From: an uncultured bacterium
Lineage (GTDB): Bacteria > Cyanobacteriota > Vampirovibrionia > Gastranaerophilales > Gastranaerophilaceae
Length of the DNA stretch: 64,000 nt
Reading direction: 5' to 3'
Assembly (NCBI GenBank): GCA_949283255.1
Contig: CASDRS010000008.1
Coordinates: 1-64,000 of the forward strand
Under the pieces are notes generated by a model, which searched no databases, was not told the DNA's origin, and saw only the letters and a program-made list of their open reading frames with translations. Position numbers and translations under genes: made by a program. Shown here piece after piece: positions 51,665 to 61,790 of this stretch (the stretch's first letter is position 1; each line of letters begins with the position of its first letter).

Positions 51665-51687
51665 AGCCGTCTTTAATAAGAACGGCT
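51665..51687 (-). terminator. Minus-strand terminator upstream of the small ORF
   Basis: A 9-bp stem with one bulged base (51665-51673 with 51678-51687) is followed by eight T on the minus strand. It should end a transcript coming from the TPR gene or an antisense RNA. Confidence 0.75.
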
Positions 51688-51707
51688 ACCAGACTTGGGG
51701 AGGAGGT

Positions 51708-51854
51708 ATGAAAAACTTGCGTTTCTCATATCTTATATTTTTTATTACGGTCGTGATTTTTGCAATCTTCACTTTTTCGTCAAATTATCCTCTATTTGAT
51801 GTAGATGTTACTTATTTTGTTTATTTTTTGTGGTATATATATCGGAACGGGTAA
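51708..51854 (+). CDS. 48-residue hydrophobic peptide
   Basis: An ATG 4 nt after GGGAGG opens 48 codons. The peptide has a basic start (MKNLRF), a hydrophobic segment (SYLIFFITVVIFAIFTFSS), a short polar link and an aromatic second segment (TYFVYFLWYIYRNG). Its stop codon lies in the stem of a strong terminator. It is shorter than most gene finders accept. The layout (small membrane peptide, full antisense transcription from the TPR side, tight terminators) resembles type I toxins or small membrane regulators. Function is inferred only from form. Confidence 0.55.
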   Translation: MKNLRFSYLIFFITVVIFAIFTFSSNYPLFDVDVTYFVYFLWYIYRNG

Positions 51855-51882
51855 AGCTAGCAGTTTAACTTTACCCGTTTTT
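51846..51882 (+). terminator. Terminator of the 48-residue ORF
   Basis: An 11-bp perfect stem (51846-51856 with 51869-51879) with T5, overlapping the stop codon. Confidence 0.9.
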
Positions 51883-51910
51883 ATATTTATTTATTATTAT
51901 AAGCAATTTA

Positions 51911-53569
51911 TTAAACTTCAAAAAGTTTTCTGAGTCTTCTCATTATATCTTCTTCATCAAGTTCATTTGTCTCTTTGTTTAAGTCGATTGCCATTTGATA
52001 ATAATGAGCGGCATCATTTGTAAAGCCCATTTCTTGGCTTGCTCTACCTGCATTGAAATATGCAAGTGTATAATCTGATTTTAGCTCAATTGCTTCCTCA
52101 AAATATTCTAATGCTTCTTCTGCATCAAGAAGTCCGTCAAGATAGAGTATTCCGAGATTGTTGTGTGCGTATGGGTTTTCAGGATTTAGCTCTATTGATT
52201 TGTGATAAGCTACCAAAGCTTCTTCCACGTAATCTTTTTCGTATAGTGCAATCCCGGCTTTTGAGTATGCTCGATAGTCTTCCGGATTTGCAAGGATAGC
52301 ATCGCAGTATGCTTTTATTGCTTTATCAAGATCATATTCTGCCATGTGAACATCTCCCAATGCCAGATATAAATCATAATTTTGCGGATTTAGAATAATT
52401 CCTGCCTGATATGTTGCAACAGCGGCTTCTATATTTCCGTTTACTTCTGCATAAATTGCTCCAAGTGCCTGACAAACTATTGATGTCCATTCATTATCCG
52501 GGTTTAGTGCAATTGCTTTTTGGTAATGTTCTATTGCGTCATCATATAGTTGTGCTCTTGAATATGCATAAGCTAGAGAATTATTATAATAAGGGTTTTC
52601 AGGATCTCTTTCAAGTGCTAACTTGAATGCGCTTATTGAATTTATTTTATCTTCTCTTCTTAAGTACAGATGTCCCAACTCGTAGTATATTGAGGCTGAA
52701 TCTATATCAAATTCTAATAGCTTTTCATAACACTCAATGGTCTCAGTTGTGTTTTCTGGGTAATAAGTTTGCAATACTGTCGCAAGTTTTACCAGTACGT
52801 CTCTGTTAAGTGGATCTGTTTCCAATATTTTTCTGTAACAATTTGCGCAAAGGTCGATTTCATTGTTCTTTAATGCTATATCACCTATTCTGTCGTAGAA
52901 AAGATCTGCATGTTTTGTATCTGTAATTGCTTTTCGGTATAGGTTTTCAGCTTTATCATATTGTTTAAACTTTTCAAGGAAGTTTCCTACTGTGTTGTAG
53001 GTGAAAACTGTGAAATCATCTGACATTTTTTTGTAGAACATTTTAAGACAAGGTCTGTCCCATGCCAGCATGATGCTTCCTGAAAGGAAATAATATAAAA
53101 ATTGTAAGTAATCTCCTGCATTACCTTGGTTTGTATTTATTTTCTGAAGGATTGCCTGAGATAAAACTAATCTTGGTCTTGCAGATTTAAATTTGCCTGT
53201 CTTAATCGCTGACTTAAATTCTTCAACGGCTTCAGGATAATTTTCTGCCATCTGCATGAAGTATCCTGCGTATAAGTGAGCGTTCATATTTTCAGGAGCC
53301 AGCGACACTGCTGTCTTGCACTGATCTATTGCGGCATTGATGCTTATTTGACCTTGTTCCCACATTAAAGTTGCTAGTCTATAGTATGTTTCAGGGATAG
53401 TAGGGTCATATTTTACTGCATCAATGTAATTATCTATAGCTTCCTGTAAATCGGAATGATTTTTCCTGATTAGATATTTTTCGTGGCTTACTCTTGCCAA
53501 TTCTAACGATTTACGTGCTTTTTCACTTTTTTCCGTATTTGCAGGATTTATTAAAATTTGTTCTGACAT
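51911..53569 (-). CDS. Large TPR-repeat protein
   Basis: The 552-residue product consists almost entirely of TPR units (for example IETYYRLATLMWEQGQI-like start, LYLRREDKINSISAF, YAYSRAQLYDDAIEHYQKAIALNPDN, YLDGLLDAEEALEYFEEAIEL). There is no signal peptide and no catalytic domain. It would be a cytoplasmic scaffold; partners are unknown. GGAGCT precedes the ATG. Its mRNA would run over the antisense strand of the 48-residue ORF. Confidence 0.85.
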   Translation of the reverse strand: MSEQILINPANTEKSEKARKSLELARVSHEKYLIRKNHSDLQEAIDNYIDAVKYDPTIPETYYRLATLMWEQGQISINAAIDQCKTAVSLAPENMNAHLYAGYFMQMAENYPEAVEEFKSAIKTGKFKSARPRLVLSQAILQKINTNQGNAGDYLQFLYYFLSGSIMLAWDRPCLKMFYKKMSDDFTVFTYNTVGNFLEKFKQYDKAENLYRKAITDTKHADLFYDRIGDIALKNNEIDLCANCYRKILETDPLNRDVLVKLATVLQTYYPENTTETIECYEKLLEFDIDSASIYYELGHLYLRREDKINSISAFKLALERDPENPYYNNSLAYAYSRAQLYDDAIEHYQKAIALNPDNEWTSIVCQALGAIYAEVNGNIEAAVATYQAGIILNPQNYDLYLALGDVHMAEYDLDKAIKAYCDAILANPEDYRAYSKAGIALYEKDYVEEALVAYHKSIELNPENPYAHNNLGILYLDGLLDAEEALEYFEEAIELKSDYTLAYFNAGRASQEMGFTNDAAHYYQMAIDLNKETNELDEEDIMRRLRKLFEV

Positions 53570-53766
53570 GTCTGAGCTCCAATAAAATGTGTATAAGTAT
53601 TTTTTCGGTGTAAGTTTTTTAAACTTTACTTATTGCATAAAATATCCTCCATTTGTATTAGAAACCTATCTTATTATTTGTAACTATTTTGTAATATCGC
53701 GCAATTGTCTTAGTTAAATTTACTTTATATATATACAGGGGAAATAGAAATTAAGGGGTTATAGAA

Positions 53767-54606
53767 TTGTTTGATTTGAGTATTAACAAATCAATGTATA
53801 GTTTAAAACAGGCAAATTCATATTTGACGCCTGCTGCTAATCCTTTTCAAGCTGTTTCATCCACTAATCCGTTTTCAGATTATAGTAATTTCTTCATGCA
53901 GCCACAGTGTTGCGTTTATAAACAGCCTTTATTTCCTGTAAACACTAATTTGACATTGACAGGTAATTCTATGTTATTCCCTGCTGCGCCTACTATTGGA
54001 AATTCTTTTGACAGTAATTTGTATTTAGGCTCTTTTGGATTAGGGGTATCTTCTCTTATGGATAGGTCTTTGCTTTCCATTGTCATGGCGGCTTCAAATC
54101 CTGTCGAACCGTTCTTTAATTTTACATTCCCGACTTTTTCTTTGCCAAAATTTTTATCTAAAAAATCTTCCGGTACAAGGTATAGTCTGGATACTTCCGT
54201 TAAGTTTAAGTCATTAAAAGATGCAGGATATAATCAAACTTTAGCTAAAAAGTTAGCGCAAGATGCGGTTTCGCATGCCGAATCTCATTCTACGGGGTAT
54301 TGTGCAAAATATGTAAGCAATGCAATGGCACGTTTGGGTATTGCTGGTAAGCGAGGGGATGCCTGGGAGTTGCGTGATAGTTTGAGAAATAATCCGCATT
54401 TTAAAGAAATTGATATTAATAGCGTAGATGTTACGAAATTGCCTGCTGGCTGTGTTCTTGTTTACCAAAGAGGTGCTGCCGGTTATAGTAATGCATACGG
54501 CCATGTTGAAATTACCCTAGGTAATGGTAAAGCAGCAAGTGATTTTGTAAATAATAATATTAAGAAATCCTCAAATATGAGTGTATTTGTGCCCGTTAGC
54601 GCTTAA
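53767..54606 (+). CDS. NlpC/P60- or CHAP-like protein with NPF-rich N terminus
   Basis: The 279-residue product starts at TTG after AAGGGG (an ATG lies at 53794). The N-terminal ~130 residues are Pro/Asn/Phe-rich and contain two NPF motifs. The C-terminal ~120 residues have the papain-like triad layout: GYCAKYVSNAMARLG (Cys), YGHVEITLGNGKAASDF (His and following Asp). Such domains cut peptidoglycan peptides. No signal peptide is seen, so the export route is open. Its 3' end overlaps coaE by 11 nt (convergent). Confidence 0.72.
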   Translation: MFDLSINKSMYSLKQANSYLTPAANPFQAVSSTNPFSDYSNFFMQPQCCVYKQPLFPVNTNLTLTGNSMLFPAAPTIGNSFDSNLYLGSFGLGVSSLMDRSLLSIVMAASNPVEPFFNFTFPTFSLPKFLSKKSSGTRYSLDTSVKFKSLKDAGYNQTLAKKLAQDAVSHAESHSTGYCAKYVSNAMARLGIAGKRGDAWELRDSLRNNPHFKEIDINSVDVTKLPAGCVLVYQRGAAGYSNAYGHVEITLGNGKAASDFVNNNIKKSSNMSVFVPVSA

Positions 54607-55177
54607 TTGTCCGATTTAGAAACTCGTCTACATGAGTTTCTAAATCGCTTTGAGTGCTGTTGTTATAAATTATATCATCGCATAGTGCTTTTTTCTCGTC
54701 TTGCGATTGTTGGGATTTCATTCGAATTTCCGCATATTCGGATGTATAATTATTCCTTGCCATAAGCCGCGCTTTTCTTATAGTATCATCTGTGTAGATT
54801 AATAGTATTTTATCAAAGATGTCATTCATGTTAGTTTCAAACAAAAGTGGTATCCCGACAAATACGGCTTCTTCGTTTGCGTTTTTACAAAAAAATGACA
54901 ATATCTTTTCTCTTATTGCAGGGTGAATTATTTGCTCAAGTTTTTCTTTAGCTTCTTTATTTCTAAATACCAGCTGCCCAAGTTTTTCTCTTGAAATTTT
55001 ACCGTCTTTATCAAATATGTCTTGATTTTTAAAAGTCGCTTTTATTTCCGGCATTTCTTGCAACAAATCATGCCCGACTTTGTCAGTATCTAAAACTTTA
55101 AACCCTCTCCGTTCGATAATATTTTGTACGGTGGTTTTGCCTGATGCAATATTACCTGTTATTGCAATTTTTATCAT
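54596..55177 (-). CDS. coaE: Dephospho-CoA kinase
   Basis: This is the last step of coenzyme A synthesis. The 193-residue product has the P-loop GNIASGKT (about 8-15), the LDTDKVGHDLL substrate region, PLLFETNM and RLMARNNY lid motifs. It is 1 nt from rluB, in one reverse operon with rluB and the thioesterase. Confidence 0.95.
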   Translation of the reverse strand: MIKIAITGNIASGKTTVQNIIERRGFKVLDTDKVGHDLLQEMPEIKATFKNQDIFDKDGKISREKLGQLVFRNKEAKEKLEQIIHPAIREKILSFFCKNANEEAVFVGIPLLFETNMNDIFDKILLIYTDDTIRKARLMARNNYTSEYAEIRMKSQQSQDEKKALCDDIIYNNSTQSDLETHVDEFLNRTIKR

Positions 55178-55908
55178 TATTTTTTTGCCAATCTGTTTAA
55201 AAAGTTTCTAAGCTCTTTTATCTGTGCAGGTTTTATCGGTTTAAATTCTCCTCGCTTTAATCCTGTAAGTTGGATTGTTGCGTGTTGTATTCTTTTTAAA
55301 GACTTAACTTCATAGCCGATATACTCAAACATTTTTCTGATTTGCCTATTCAAACCTTGATAAAGTGTAATTTGCATTACTGTTTTGTCATGATTTGCTT
55401 CAAGAACTTCTATGTCAGCGTATGCAATCTTGCCGGGTTCGATTTCTACTCCGTTTGCAAGCTGTTCTAATTGATGCGGATGTAATAAGCCGCCGACTTG
55501 TACTAAATATACCTTTGGAACTTTTACTGACGGATGTGTTAACTCCTGTATAAGTTCGCCATCGTTTGTTAGTATAATTAAGCCGGTTGAATCTTTATCC
55601 AATCTGCCGACAGGTTTTAAGCCGAACAACTCTTTTGGAAGCAGATCATATATTGTTTTTCTGCCATTCTCATCATCTGCCGTTGTTATATATCCTGCAG
55701 GTTTATAAAATCTGTAATATTGATGCTTGACTGGGTGAATAAGCTTTTGATTTACAAAAACTTTATCTTTGTCTTGCACCTGAAAACCCAGTTCGGTAAC
55801 TTTTTTACCGTTAACTGTTACTGCACCCTGCTCTATCAGCTCATCAGCTTTTCTTCTTGAGCATATTCCTGATGATGCTATGTATTTATTTAAGCGGGTT
55901 GAAGACAT
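55177..55908 (-). CDS. rluB: rRNA pseudouridine synthase, RluB/RsuA type
   Basis: The 243-residue product has an N-terminal S4 RNA-binding domain (RLNKYIASSGICSRRKADELI) and the catalytic GRLDKDSTGLIILTNDG (Asp about 100). It also has HQYYRFYKPAGYITT and LNRQIRKMFEYIGYEV. It pseudouridylates 23S or 16S rRNA; the family member is not separable here. It overlaps the thioesterase gene by 19 nt. Confidence 0.92.
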   Translation of the reverse strand: MSSTRLNKYIASSGICSRRKADELIEQGAVTVNGKKVTELGFQVQDKDKVFVNQKLIHPVKHQYYRFYKPAGYITTADDENGRKTIYDLLPKELFGLKPVGRLDKDSTGLIILTNDGELIQELTHPSVKVPKVYLVQVGGLLHPHQLEQLANGVEIEPGKIAYADIEVLEANHDKTVMQITLYQGLNRQIRKMFEYIGYEVKSLKRIQHATIQLTGLKRGEFKPIKPAQIKELRNFLNRLAKK

Positions 55909-56318
55909 TTTAATTCACCTTCAAAAGTCTTTGCCAATATTTCAGGCATTCTTCTGTACAGTTTTCCTGTTGAACGTGATGTCGCTACAGCCTCAAATTC
56001 CGCTTCTATTAACGTTTTGCCTGTAGATTTTAATTTGATGGCTTGTTTGAATGATACAGAAAAACCGTTAAATTTTGAAATTTCAGATTCAATAATTATC
56101 TCATCATTTAATTTTGCTGACATTTTATACTTTACGTTCATATTTATAACCGGAAGCAAAATGTCTTGTTCTTCTGTCAGTTTTAATAGGCTGTGTCCGA
56201 GTTGTTCGCAAAGCTCAACTCTTCCTCTTTCCAACCATCTGAGGTATGAACCGTGCCATACTACTCCATAGCAATCCGTGTCTGCATAAAATACTCTTTG
56301 TTCAAATGTATGTTTCAT
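55890..56318 (-). CDS. YbgC-type acyl-CoA thioesterase
   Basis: The 142-residue hotdog-fold thioesterase shows the motif VFYADTDCYGVVWHGSYLRWLERGR (catalytic Asp about 14, followed by the helix). It ends in a GKLYRRMPEILA stretch. The substrate is a thioester, often of short or 4-hydroxybenzoyl type. Its -10 (TATAAT, 56328-56333) ends 9 nt before the ATG, so the mRNA has almost no leader. Confidence 0.9.
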   Translation of the reverse strand: MKHTFEQRVFYADTDCYGVVWHGSYLRWLERGRVELCEQLGHSLLKLTEEQDILLPVINMNVKYKMSAKLNDEIIIESEISKFNGFSVSFKQAIKLKSTGKTLIEAEFEAVATSRSTGKLYRRMPEILAKTFEGELKCLQPA

Positions 56319-56386
56319 AATACCTTGATTATATCACAGGTATTTCGTTGAGGCAATCTTATTTTAATATTCAATTAATAATTTTG

Positions 56387-56395
56387 TGCTATAAT
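56387..56395 (+). promoter_or_regulatory. Extended -10 of the UPF0104 gene, leaderless
   Basis: TGC followed by TATAAT (56390-56395) is an extended -10. Seven nt separate it from the ATG, with no Shine-Dalgarno. Confidence 0.7.
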
Positions 56396-56402
56396 CTTCT
56401 TT

Positions 56403-57413
56403 ATGAGTAAGAGGAAGATTGTAGCTTTAGTTATAACACTGGCTTTGCTTGCTGTTATCTTTTACAAGATTAACTGGCATGAGCTTTTTGTTACTTTTAA
56501 AAATTTTAATTTTAAAAATATTTGGGCTATTGTCATCTTGTATGTATTGACGATGTTTATTCGCGGTATTAGATGGAAAGCTCTTTTACTCAATGATAAG
56601 AGATATTCTAGTTTGCATTTGGCACAGGTATTCACTGTCGGGAGTATGCTTAACGTATTTTTACCTGCAAGAGCTGGGGATTTATATCGAGCATATTATC
56701 TTGGCTCTGTAAAAAATGAGAAGAAAATGAAGGTTTTCGGATCTATTATTTTAGAGCGTACTCTTGATGGAGTTAGTGTGTTTTTGATTTTGCTCGCGGC
56801 GGTTCTTCTTTATTGTAAGCAGCAGTGGATATTACATATTTCTTATGGGATAGGTGCTTTATTCATTGGAAGTTTGCTGTTTTTTTATTGGATTTTTAAG
56901 TTTGATAAAATTGATTGGATTTGTAAAAAGATGCTTGCTTGCGTAAAGTTTTTCCCGAAGAAATTAGCCGCTCCGGTTGGAACTTTTCTTGAGAAGGTTT
57001 GCGGATATTCAAAATCGTTCATGGAAGGTTTTGAGGTTTTGGATAGCTTTAAATATTCCATGATTGCCGTCGTTTCAAGTTTTCTTATATGGGGAATTGA
57101 GGCTTATGTTGCATTTTTGATTTTGGAAAGCTTTAATTTGGGTTTGGGCTTTGCTGCCAGTTTATTTGTTATAAGTCTTATATCTTTCTCAACAATGATC
57201 CCGTCTACTTCGGTATTTTTAGGGCCTTATCAGTATGCTTATATTCTTGCTCTTGGTATTTTTGGGGTGCAGAAGTCTACGACTCTTGCTATTTCAACAG
57301 TTCATCAGGGGATTTTAGTTCTAATTCTTGTTGCAATCGGCGGATATTATTTGTTAAAGTTTAATATATCTGTTAAGGATATTGAAAATATTGAAAAAGA
57401 GAAGATTAAATAA
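56403..57413 (+). CDS. UPF0104/lysylphosphatidylglycerol synthase-type membrane protein
   Basis: This 336-residue protein has about eight hydrophobic segments and the family motif SMLNVFLPARAGDLYRAYYLG (about 80-100). It also has LERTLDGVSVFLILL and STMIPSTSVFLGPYQYAYIL. It belongs to the membrane domain family of MprF/AglD. Without a synthetase domain it may act as a lipid flippase-like protein. Its terminator overlaps its stop codon. Confidence 0.85.
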   Translation: MSKRKIVALVITLALLAVIFYKINWHELFVTFKNFNFKNIWAIVILYVLTMFIRGIRWKALLLNDKRYSSLHLAQVFTVGSMLNVFLPARAGDLYRAYYLGSVKNEKKMKVFGSIILERTLDGVSVFLILLAAVLLYCKQQWILHISYGIGALFIGSLLFFYWIFKFDKIDWICKKMLACVKFFPKKLAAPVGTFLEKVCGYSKSFMEGFEVLDSFKYSMIAVVSSFLIWGIEAYVAFLILESFNLGLGFAASLFVISLISFSTMIPSTSVFLGPYQYAYILALGIFGVQKSTTLAISTVHQGILVLILVAIGGYYLLKFNISVKDIENIEKEKIK

Positions 57414-57429
57414 AATCTTCTCTTTTTTA
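57397..57429. terminator. Terminator overlapping the UPF0104 stop
   Basis: Arms 57397-57408 and 57415-57426 pair, and T follow. It lies between convergent genes. Confidence 0.88.
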
Positions 57430-57455
57430 TTGGTTTAATTTACAAGTTTATAAAC

Positions 57456-59084
<1,629 letters not shown>

Positions 59085-59124
59085 TCAAATTTGAAAATTT
59101 CTATTCTTAATTAATTGACTAAAT

Positions 59125-59406
59125 TTAGTTGATTTTTGGAACTTTGAAAAATCCGTTTTCTTCTTCCGGAGCGTTTGCCATCAATTGTTCTCTTGTTTGT
59201 TCATATACAACTTTGTCTTCTCTCATAACGTTTACAAAGTCAATAACCTGTGTCATTGGTTTTACGTTAGATGTATCAACTTCATTCATTTGATCAACAT
59301 ATTTTAAAACATCACCCAATTGTTTTGTATAAAGTTCTTTTTCTTCTTCTGTCAGTTCTAATCTGGCTAATTTTGCTACGTGTTCAACATCTTTTATTGT
59401 AATCAT
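59125..59406 (-). CDS. gatC: Glutamyl-tRNA(Gln) amidotransferase subunit C
   Basis: GatC stabilises the GatA-GatB amidotransferase that makes Gln-tRNA from mischarged Glu-tRNA. The 93-residue product has the typical ITIKDVEHVAKLARLELTEEEKELYTKQL start and FVNVMREDKV region. CGGAGAG precedes the ATG. gatA and gatB are elsewhere. It is divergent from the sigma factor gene, with a shared 136-base promoter region. Confidence 0.94.
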   Translation of the reverse strand: MITIKDVEHVAKLARLELTEEEKELYTKQLGDVLKYVDQMNEVDTSNVKPMTQVIDFVNVMREDKVVYEQTREQLMANAPEEENGFFKVPKIN

Positions 59407-59530
59407 TGATCTCTCCGATTATTCCTATTTACTAATTTATACCATAGCAAAATCATATCATAAAATTACAAAATAGAATGAAATATTACATAAATTTAAA
59501 TTATTTTACATTACATTAGATGTATGTTAG

Positions 59531-59536
59531 TATACT
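59531..59536 (+). promoter_or_regulatory. -10 box of the sigma factor gene, leaderless
   Basis: TATACT ends 6 nt before the ATG at 59543; no ribosome binding site lies between. The -35 is not clear (TTTACA at 59505-59510 is 20 bp away). Confidence 0.55.
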
Positions 59537-59542
59537 GAGAGA

Positions 59543-60334
59543 ATGGGAGTGTTTTCCATAGTGAATAGTACCGATAAAAGACAATCATTGGAAGAAATAG
59601 TTGCTTTATATAAGAATTGTAAGGATGAAAAAAGAAAGAAGCTTTTTCATCTGAAGATTATTGAACGTTCTATGGAGCTTGTAAAAAAGATTGCTACTCC
59701 TATTGCCGTTCAGACGGGTTTGCCTACGGAAGATTTAGTGCAGGTTGGGGCATTGGGGCTTATTAAGGCGATAGAGTTTTATGAGACAGGTAAAAATGCA
59801 AAGTTTGAGACTTATGCTAATTATTTTATAAAAGGCGAAATTCGCCATTACGTCCGAGATAAGGCTGGGTTGATAAAGATGCCGCGTAAGGTGCAGGAAT
59901 TGATGCATAAGATTAATTCTGCACGTAAAACTCTTATGGACGAAACAGGAGCAGAGCCTACTGATGAGATGATTGCTGAGTTTTTGCACCTTCCGGTTGC
60001 TCAAATTCGTGATGTGTTAAAGGTTGAACAGTATAAAAGTTTGATTTCATTGGATCAGTCTGTTTCTTCTGGTGATGATGATGATTTGTCTTTGTTGGAA
60101 AAAATTCCAGCTGATCAATATGACGGTTTTGGCAGTTCTTTTGAAGATAGGTTAACTATAGCTTTTGTTATTGAAAAATTACCTCCTGAATTGAGACAAA
60201 TTATTGAATTAAGTTTTTATCAGGATTTGAATCAACGTGAGATTTCAGAAAAATTGCATATTTCTCAGATGCAGGTTTCAAGAAGGCTTAAAAAGGCTTT
60301 GAATAAAATGTATGAGTTAATTAAGAAGAATTAG
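59543..60334 (+). CDS. Group-3 sigma factor, SigF/SigB-like
   Basis: The 263-residue product lacks region 1 and has region 2 (LPTEDLVQVGALGLIKAIEFYETGKNAKFETYANYFIKGEIRHYVRD), region 3 and region 4 (LPPELRQIIELSFYQDLNQREISEKLHISQMQVSRRLKKAL). It resembles stress and motility sigma factors. In cyanobacteria SigF controls pilin genes, and here the next gene, 11 nt downstream, is a prepilin peptidase. No anti-sigma factor lies near. The start codon has no Shine-Dalgarno. Confidence 0.9.
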   Translation: MGVFSIVNSTDKRQSLEEIVALYKNCKDEKRKKLFHLKIIERSMELVKKIATPIAVQTGLPTEDLVQVGALGLIKAIEFYETGKNAKFETYANYFIKGEIRHYVRDKAGLIKMPRKVQELMHKINSARKTLMDETGAEPTDEMIAEFLHLPVAQIRDVLKVEQYKSLISLDQSVSSGDDDDLSLLEKIPADQYDGFGSSFEDRLTIAFVIEKLPPELRQIIELSFYQDLNQREISEKLHISQMQVSRRLKKALNKMYELIKKN

Positions 60335-60345
60335 GGATATATATT

Positions 60346-61380
60346 ATGACAATAGAGCTGATTATGATTTTGATGGTTTTATTTTTTGTATTTTGCGTAG
60401 GGACAGTAATCGGAAGTTTTTTGAATGTTGTTATTCTTCGCGCTTTTAGCGGAGAATCAATCGTTTTACCTCCGTCAAAATGCCCAAAATGCGGCAATAA
60501 GCTTAAATGGTGGCATAATATTCCTATTATTTCGTATATATTGTTGCGAGGAAAGTGTTATTTCTGTCATGAGAAAATCAGTATTCAGTATCCTATTATA
60601 GAGGCTCTTACTGGTTTTGTATTCCTTGCAGTTTTTATAAAGTTCGGTTTAACTTGGGATACTTTATTTGCTTTTGCCGTTGCAAGCTTATTGATTGTAA
60701 TTTCCGTAACTGATATAAAAGAGCGCGTTGTGTTTGATATGCACACTTACTCGTTAATTTTAGTTGGGCTTGTTTATAATTTGTATATAACAGGTTATGG
60801 AGTTGTTCAGCAGTTTAATACTATTGTTGGATTCCATGTTACATCAGAGTGGTGTTTGACTAATCCGCTTACAGTTTCTTTATTAGGCTTGATTTTAGGC
60901 GCTGTAATAATGGAGGCTGCAGCAAGAATTGGGTATCTGATAGCCGGTGAAAGAGCTTTTGGTGAAGGTGATACTTATATTGCAATGGGGCTGTGTGCTG
61001 TATTCGGCTGGCTCAATATTATTGCTATTATTGTTTTGGCAATTTTTATTCAGTTGCTTTTAACTTTGCCTTTGTTCTTGAAAAAATTGGCTCAGAATAA
61101 ACATTGGTGGACAATTATTTCGCTTGTCGTATTTTTTGTTTATGCCGTTGCGTTTTATTCTGTAGAACACTTCGGAAGTGCTTTTGATAACATTCTAATT
61201 CACCTTGGGGCTATGGGTGTGATGTTTGTGCTTGGGCTTTGGGCTTGTTTCTGTGTTATTAAAGGATTGAAAGATAACAAAGATAACCTTACTTATTTGC
61301 CTTTCGGTCCTGCGCTTGCTATTGCGGGTTTGTTACTCCTAGTAACTAATGCTAATTTGCTTTTAGGGTTAGGCGGTTAG
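60346..61380 (+). CDS. pilD: Prepilin peptidase (PilD/GspO)
   Basis: This integral membrane aspartic protease cleaves and methylates type IV prepilins. The 344-residue product has the zinc-binding CPKCGNKLKWWHN...CYFCHEK segment (Cys pairs at about 46-49 and 70-73). The catalytic Asp residues lie in SVTDIKERVVFDMHTY and GEGDTYIAMGL. About eight hydrophobic segments follow. It works with the PilC-like protein at 25001. It follows the sigma gene closely, so the two form an operon. Confidence 0.93.
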   Translation: MTIELIMILMVLFFVFCVGTVIGSFLNVVILRAFSGESIVLPPSKCPKCGNKLKWWHNIPIISYILLRGKCYFCHEKISIQYPIIEALTGFVFLAVFIKFGLTWDTLFAFAVASLLIVISVTDIKERVVFDMHTYSLILVGLVYNLYITGYGVVQQFNTIVGFHVTSEWCLTNPLTVSLLGLILGAVIMEAAARIGYLIAGERAFGEGDTYIAMGLCAVFGWLNIIAIIVLAIFIQLLLTLPLFLKKLAQNKHWWTIISLVVFFVYAVAFYSVEHFGSAFDNILIHLGAMGVMFVLGLWACFCVIKGLKDNKDNLTYLPFGPALAIAGLLLLVTNANLLLGLGG

Positions 61381-61406
61381 TTATTAAATCTCAATATATG
61401 GGAGGA

Positions 61407-61418
61407 TGTAAATTTACA
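61407..61418. repeat. Perfect 12-bp palindrome downstream of pilD
   Basis: TGTAAATTTACA. It has the same half-site type (TGTAAA/TTTACA) as the palindrome before nifU; a common regulator is possible but AT-richness makes chance likely. Confidence 0.3.
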
Positions 61419-61498
61419 ATTTTTAATATTTAATATACGATGGATGACTTATTGATTGTTTTCATTAATAAATCATTGTAGTAAGTGAGGTTCTGTAA

Positions 61499-61738
61499 AT
61501 GGCGAATATTGTAAATCTTTTGTCACAGGTTTTAACACCGGTTCAAGTTCAAACAACTGCTCCGGTAACGACTAAATCAAGCAATCCGTTTGATAATAAC
61601 CCTTTTGTTAATTACAACGGACATCAGTATAACAGTGCTTCTTATGCTAAGAATAAACCTGTCAAGGGTGGTTATTTTGCCGGTTATTATAACGGTAAGC
61701 AAAATATTGTAGGGCGCCGTTTGTTTGTTGAAGTGTAA
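61499..61738 (+). CDS. Small NPF-motif protein
   Basis: The 79-residue product has GTGAGG before the ATG. It contains SSNPFDNNPFVNY (about 27-39) followed by a Tyr/Gly/Asn-rich tail (YNSASYAKNK, GGYFAGYYNGKQN). No membrane segment is seen. The NPF doublet also occurs in the N-terminal region of the NlpC/P60-like protein at 53767. The family is unknown; it may be lineage-specific. Confidence 0.6.
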   Translation: MANIVNLLSQVLTPVQVQTTAPVTTKSSNPFDNNPFVNYNGHQYNSASYAKNKPVKGGYFAGYYNGKQNIVGRRLFVEV

Positions 61739-61757
61739 GTTTTGAAACAAAAAGGAG

Positions 61758-61784
61758 TGCGCAGTTCCGATTTAGGGACTGTGC
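61758..61784. terminator. Terminator between the NPF gene and the convergent SFKG gene
   Basis: An 11-bp stem with two mismatch or wobble positions (61758-61768 with 61774-61784), weak T run. Confidence 0.6.
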
Positions 61785-61790
61785 ATTTGT

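Larger units (their letters stand above)
51604..51910. other. 307-base gap between kinase and TPR gene
   Basis: The stretch holds the kinase promoter, the minus-strand terminator 51665-51687, a small plus-strand membrane-peptide ORF (51708-51854) and its terminator. Confidence 0.6.
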
